Part shown: positions 60,147 through 64,000 of the stretch, piece after piece
Layout of the letters: the number at the start of each line of letters is the position of its first letter
Position numbering within the stretch: position 1 is the stretch's first letter
NCBI RefSeq assembly: GCF_022549785.1
Contig: NZ_JAKZGO010000010.1
Coordinates: forward strand, 62,001-126,000
Reading direction: 5' to 3'
Length of the DNA: 64,000 nt
From: Belliella alkalica
Lineage (GTDB): Bacteria > Bacteroidota > Bacteroidia > Cytophagales > Cyclobacteriaceae
The notes under the pieces: generated by a model
Databases searched by the model: none
What the model saw: the letters and a program-made list of their open reading frames with translations, nothing else
Told to the model about the DNA's origin: nothing
Made by a program: the position numbers and the translations under genes

Positions 60147-62693
60147 ATGAAAACACTCTACATTTCATTTCTATTAGTTCTGGGCATTTTCAGAATTGGA
60201 TATAGTCAAGAAATCATCTCTGGGAAAGTCTCCGATTCTGATGGTTTGGCATTGGTTGGAGCTACGGTGGTTATCAAAGGCTCAAATTTGTTTGCCTTGA
60301 CTGATGAAAATGGAAATTTCAATATTTCTACAGATAGACAGCCTCCATTTACACTGGAGTTTAGTTTTGTTGGATTTGAATCAAAATCCCAAAGAATCAA
60401 TCAGATATCTTCCTCACCTCTGACGGTCGTGTTGGAAGATGAAAATATCCTTGCTGAGGTTGTGATTACTGCTAGGAGACGTGCTGAGGAGATCCAAAAA
60501 GTACCAATTCCCATTTCTGTGGTATCGGGTGCTTTGGTTGAAGAAGCAGGGGCATTCAATGTGAACAGACTCAAAGAACTTGTTCCAAGTGTTCAACTTT
60601 ACTCCTCAAATCCACGAAATACTACCCTAAATATTAGGGGACTTGGATCGACATTTGGCTTGACAAATGATGGGATAGATCCAGGAGTGGGTTTTTATGT
60701 GGATGGGGTTTACTACGCAAGACCTGCTGTGACTACACTTGATTTTATTGATATTGAGCAGATAGAAGTGCTGCGAGGGCCCCAGGGTACACTTTTTGGC
60801 AAAAACACTACTTCCGGTGCATTCAACATTACTACAAGAAGACCTAGCTTTCAGCCAAAAGTTAACTTTGAGACCAGTTTTGGTAATTTGGGGTTTATCC
60901 AATCCAAAAGTTCAATTACAGGACCCTTGACGGAAAAGGTTGCAGGTAGGTTGTCATTCTCGGGAAGCCATAGAGATGGAACGCTTTATAATGTGGCTAC
61001 TCAAAGACGTGAGAATACGATCAATAACTTAGGTTTGAGAGGTCAATTGTTGTATTTGCCAAATGATAATGTTGAAATTTTGGTGGCGGGTGATGTTACA
61101 AGACAGAGGCCTGATGGTTTTGCACAAGTAGTAGCTGGAGTTGTAGAGACCAGGAGACAACCATTTAGACAGTTTAACCAAATAATTTCAGACTTAAACT
61201 ACACATTACCCTCTCAAAATGCTTTTGATCGAATCATAGATCATGATACACCTTGGAGATCCGGAAATGATCTTGGCGGGGTTTCTGTGAATGTAGACTA
61301 TAAAATTGGATCTGGGACTTTGACAGCAACTTCTGCATGGAGGTATTGGAATTGGGATCCATCCAACGATAGGGATTTTACTGGACTTCAAGCTTTGTCT
61401 TTGTCCCAAGCACCGTCAAAACATGACCAATGGTCTCACGAGATGAGGTATGCGGGGGAATTTTCATCTAAGCTAAGTGGTGTAGTGGGTGTATATAATC
61501 TAACCCAGAACCTTAGGTCAAATGACGTACATACCGAAGAGTCCGGGAGAGATCAGTGGAGGTTTGTTCAGAGTTCCACAAGTCCATTGTGGACAACTCC
61601 TGGTTTACTTGATGGTTACGGAACGAAGACGAGAAGTAGTTTACTAAGTTTGAGTGCTGCTGTTTTTGGACAGTTGGATTGGAAGGTCACAGACAAATTC
61701 AGTGTGTTGCCTGGAATCAGGTATAACTATGATGAGAAGCGGGTTAAATTTGACAGACAAGTTTATGGTGGGCTTCAGACAGATGATCCAGCATTGATAG
61801 CGCTGAAAAATTCTGTTTACAACGCACAGGAGTTCGAAGCTGATGTGACCGAATCAAATGTTTCTGGCCAGTTGACTTTGGCTTATGCTGCAAATTCTTG
61901 GATCAATACATTTGCTACTTACTCAAAAAGCTTTAAGCCTGTTGGGATTAACTTGGGTGGCTTGCCTAGAGAAAATGGTGAAACATTGCTCGACCTTGCC
62001 AGAATAGAGCCTGAAGATGTTTCCCACTATGAATTGGGGGTAAAAACCAATCCAACCAAAAGAGCTACGCTTAACCTGATTTTTCATCGATCGGATATCA
62101 AAAACTTCCAAACGCTTGTTCAGACGCCAGATTTGAGCGTAAATAGAGGCTATTTGGCAAATGCTGAATTGGTGAGGGTATCGGGTGTAGAACTTGATGG
62201 ATCTTGGTCTGCTTCGAGAAATTTTAAAATTTTTGGCTCTTTGGCTTATACAGATGGCAAGTATGTCAAATTTGAAAATGCACCAGTCCCACTTGAGGAA
62301 GTAGGCGGTGAAAGTTTCAAGGATATTTCTGGAGGCAGGTTGCCTGGTATTTCCAAATGGGCAGGGTCTATTGGAGCTGAGCTTTCAAAAGATTCAAAAT
62401 TCATCTCAAAACAAGGAAAATCTTTTATTGCTTTGGAAGGATTTTTTAGATCTGAGTTTTCTACCAGCCCTTCACCATCCCAATTCTTGAATGTTGATGG
62501 ATACGAATTGATCAATGTTAGGGCAGGGTTCAGAACAGAAGAAGGGTTTTCGGTTTTCCTCTGGAGTAGAAATATTTTTGACAAAAACTATTTTGAGCAA
62601 CTATTACCTGGAGCAGGCAATATAGGGCATTATGCAGGTGTATTGGGAGACCCTAGAACCTTCGGGCTTACGCTTAGTTATTCCATCCGGTAA
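60147..62693 (+). CDS. TonB-dependent receptor, proteobacterial-style plug
   Basis: The 848-residue protein has a signal peptide (...FRIGYSQ) and a carboxypeptidase-regulatory-like domain (about 22-105). The plug has 'RRRAEEIQKVPIPISVVSG', 'NVNRLKELVPSVQLYSSNP', 'NIRGLGS' and 'IEVLRGPQGTLFGKNTTSGAFNITTRRP'. The barrel ends 'FGLTLSYSIR'. The plug reads like those of iron-complex and natural-product receptors common in alpha- and gamma-proteobacteria, here with a Bacteroidota-type N-terminal extension. Substrate is unknown. A strong terminator separates it from the TauE-type gene. Confidence 0.92.
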   Translation: MKTLYISFLLVLGIFRIGYSQEIISGKVSDSDGLALVGATVVIKGSNLFALTDENGNFNISTDRQPPFTLEFSFVGFESKSQRINQISSSPLTVVLEDENILAEVVITARRRAEEIQKVPIPISVVSGALVEEAGAFNVNRLKELVPSVQLYSSNPRNTTLNIRGLGSTFGLTNDGIDPGVGFYVDGVYYARPAVTTLDFIDIEQIEVLRGPQGTLFGKNTTSGAFNITTRRPSFQPKVNFETSFGNLGFIQSKSSITGPLTEKVAGRLSFSGSHRDGTLYNVATQRRENTINNLGLRGQLLYLPNDNVEILVAGDVTRQRPDGFAQVVAGVVETRRQPFRQFNQIISDLNYTLPSQNAFDRIIDHDTPWRSGNDLGGVSVNVDYKIGSGTLTATSAWRYWNWDPSNDRDFTGLQALSLSQAPSKHDQWSHEMRYAGEFSSKLSGVVGVYNLTQNLRSNDVHTEESGRDQWRFVQSSTSPLWTTPGLLDGYGTKTRSSLLSLSAAVFGQLDWKVTDKFSVLPGIRYNYDEKRVKFDRQVYGGLQTDDPALIALKNSVYNAQEFEADVTESNVSGQLTLAYAANSWINTFATYSKSFKPVGINLGGLPRENGETLLDLARIEPEDVSHYELGVKTNPTKRATLNLIFHRSDIKNFQTLVQTPDLSVNRGYLANAELVRVSGVELDGSWSASRNFKIFGSLAYTDGKYVKFENAPVPLEEVGGESFKDISGGRLPGISKWAGSIGAELSKDSKFISKQGKSFIALEGFFRSEFSTSPSPSQFLNVDGYELINVRAGFRTEEGFSVFLWSRNIFDKNYFEQLLPGAGNIGHYAGVLGDPRTFGLTLSYSIR

Positions 62694-62703
62694 TTTTATT
62701 TCA

Positions 62704-62740
62704 CAACAATTCCTATAAAACATATAGGAATTGTTGTTTT
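62704..62740 (+). terminator. Rho-independent terminator of the plus-strand TonB receptor
   Basis: CAACAATTCCTATA and TATAGGAATTGTTG form a perfect 14-bp stem with an AAACA-type loop, followed by TTTT. It lies 10 bp after the stop codon. Confidence 0.9.
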
Positions 62741-62784
62741 AATATGAATTGCTTTTTAGCTTGCAGCAATAAAATATTAAAGTG

Positions 62785-63657
62785 ATGGAAAGAGTAATTT
62801 TAAGAATCAAAGAAGAACCATTTTGGGGAGTTTTTTTTGGAGTGAGTTTTTTACTTGTTCTATTGATAAGCTACAAGTCATTTTCCGGTATTTTAACAGT
62901 TCAGGATTTAGATTGGGAGATGTTCCTTTGGTTTTTGTTGGTTGGCTTTGTTGCCCAGACGATTGATGGTGCTTTGGGGATGGCTTATGGTGTTACTTCA
63001 AATTCTATTTTGTTAGGAATCGGGATTCCTCCTGCGATAGCGAGTGCATGGGTTCATTTTGCACAAGTGTTTACAAGTTTGGCATCGGGATTTTCCCATT
63101 GGAGGCTCGGCAATGTAAAGTGGGATTTGGCTAAGAGGTTGATTTTGCCAGGAGTGTTAGGTGCTATAATAGGTGCATTTTTCCTTTCCAATATAGATAG
63201 TAGAATAATTAAACCTGTGATTGCCATATATTTGCTGGTGATGGGTTTTGTGATTTTGTCAAAAGTGTTTAAAGGGAGAAAGAATACATTCAACCATAAG
63301 GAGAAAAGTATTTCGTACTTAGCAGGAGTAGGAGGTTTTGCTGACGCGATAGGAGGAGGAGGTTGGGGACCAATAGTGAACTCAACGCTCTTGGGGAAAG
63401 GTCAGGTTCCAAGATTTGCTATTGGTACTGGTAATTTTGTAGAGATTTTCGTCTCTTTGGCTAGTGCAACCACATTTTTGTTTTTTATCAAAGAATTGAG
63501 TTTAGCCCCCGTTCTTGGATTGATTATAGGCGGTGTGGTGGCTTCACCATTTGCAGCGATTATTTGCAAAAAAATGAATCCCAAAATACTGATGTTTATT
63601 GTTGGTGTTCTGATAGTTTTCTTAAGTATTAGAACCTTCTACTTGACAATCATTTAG
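62785..63657 (+). CDS. TauE/SafE-family permease
   Basis: The 290-residue membrane protein has about eight hydrophobic segments and the family marks 'GFVAQTIDGALGMAYGVTSNSILLGIGIPPAIASAWVHFAQVFT' and 'GVGGFADAIGGGGWGPIVNSTLLG'. Members move sulfonates, sulfite or other organic anions, or thiol compounds, across the inner membrane. An ATG at 62785 is chosen over the GTG three bases upstream (62782). The terminator before it shows that it need not be co-transcribed with the TonB receptor, so a shared sulfur-uptake role is only a guess. Confidence 0.9.
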   Translation: MERVILRIKEEPFWGVFFGVSFLLVLLISYKSFSGILTVQDLDWEMFLWFLLVGFVAQTIDGALGMAYGVTSNSILLGIGIPPAIASAWVHFAQVFTSLASGFSHWRLGNVKWDLAKRLILPGVLGAIIGAFFLSNIDSRIIKPVIAIYLLVMGFVILSKVFKGRKNTFNHKEKSISYLAGVGGFADAIGGGGWGPIVNSTLLGKGQVPRFAIGTGNFVEIFVSLASATTFLFFIKELSLAPVLGLIIGGVVASPFAAIICKKMNPKILMFIVGVLIVFLSIRTFYLTII

Positions 63658-64000
63658 ACCCATGAATTTTCAGGAAGTCTGATAGTGTTTTGATATAGGT
63701 TTTCAAAGTTTTGAAATTTGGAAAAGCTTGTTCTATAATCACTTCTATGATAATACGCTTCTTTGCCAGTAGCTTTTATTCAAGGGTTTATTGCTCGCTG
63801 ATAGATAATATCTATGAGTAACTTTTCCGCTGTGGTGGATTTAAAATCAATTAATATCAGAGATAAGATAAATCATTTTTCTCAATCATTACAGGCAAAG
63901 TTCTGTGTATCCAAGATCTCTTCATATTATTCTTTACTTATACCCACCAAACCTTCCGCAAATGATTACTAATCGGAAAAGTTGCTGAAATTCGTGTTCT
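63658..64000. other. Right-edge stretch without a clear gene
   Basis: No intact gene is seen in the last 343 bases. On the minus strand one frame (stop complement at 63654, overlapping the TauE stop) reads as protein-like over its last ~41 codons ('YYHRSDYRTSFSKF', 'NLYQNTIRLPENSW') but has in-frame stops at about 63780, 63873, 63882 and 63927. In a sequence this AT-rich, that number of stops is not unusual, so a decayed gene end is possible but weakly supported. Confidence 0.3.

Overview
The window looks like a chromosomal segment of an AT-rich member of the Bacteroidota, most likely order Cytophagales (a Cyclobacteriaceae-like organism; this is inference from gene content). Supporting signs are three large TonB-dependent receptors with carboxypeptidase-regulatory N-terminal extensions, many SCxD/SCN-type lipoproteins, an ECF sigma operon with porin-like barrels and a DUF4097 protein, DUF5916, a bifunctional HisB, the long form of HisG, weak or absent Shine-Dalgarno sequences and TAnnTTTG-type -7 promoter elements. 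No rRNA, tRNA, CRISPR array, phage or transposase gene was recognised.

Left part (1-18.9 kb): an LpxH/WG-repeat group and hemA on the minus strand; a ComEA-like helix-hairpin-helix protein and a small zinc-finger protein; an ECF sigma operon (sigma, membrane anti-sigma-like protein, two paralogous outer-membrane barrels, DUF4097 protein) ending in a strong terminator; a PaaE-type flavin/2Fe-2S reductase; a DUF5916 protein; purB; a SulP transporter; and a CtlX-type amidinohydrolase. At 19.0-20.7 kb lies a HipA-like kinase overlapping a second gene that resembles a DUF3037 partner. A minus-strand operon at 20.9-26.9 kb encodes a TonB receptor and three secreted lipoproteins (beta-helix, phytase-like propeller, leucine-rich repeat), with 11-bp direct repeats upstream.

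Middle (27-37 kb): clpC, a Nudix/TsaC/WbqC group, mltG with a thioesterase and a YihY/BrkB membrane protein, a TPR lipoprotein, a small HMA-like membrane protein, and a lipoprotein that reads as two tandem truncated-haemoglobin domains, each keeping a candidate proximal histidine.

The most unusual part is 37.2-43.7 kb. Twelve copies of a 211-213 bp element, in four blocks of 3, 1, 4 and 4 at a 254-256 bp period, each contain four hairpins enclosed by a 14-bp closing stem, like a large cloverleaf. Two blocks carry a nearly identical ~316-bp tail with four further hairpins, and every block ends in the same conserved right-end sequence. Between the blocks sit unrelated small genes in one orientation: a 45-residue peptide, an aspartyl-protease-like lipoprotein, two small proteins, a possibly frameshifted micro-ORF and a CPBP membrane protease. 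The layout resembles a cassette array. No recombinase or REP-associated transposase lies in the window, and the function is unknown.

Right part (43.8-64 kb): hisG-D-C-B (minus strand, stopping at hisB beside the array), a PAP2-like membrane protein, a VOC protein, an SGNH hydrolase, a UspA-type stress protein with a SUI1 factor, menA, a glutathione-peroxidase-like lipoprotein behind argS, an arginase, two divergent TonB receptors, and a TauE/SafE permease at the right edge.
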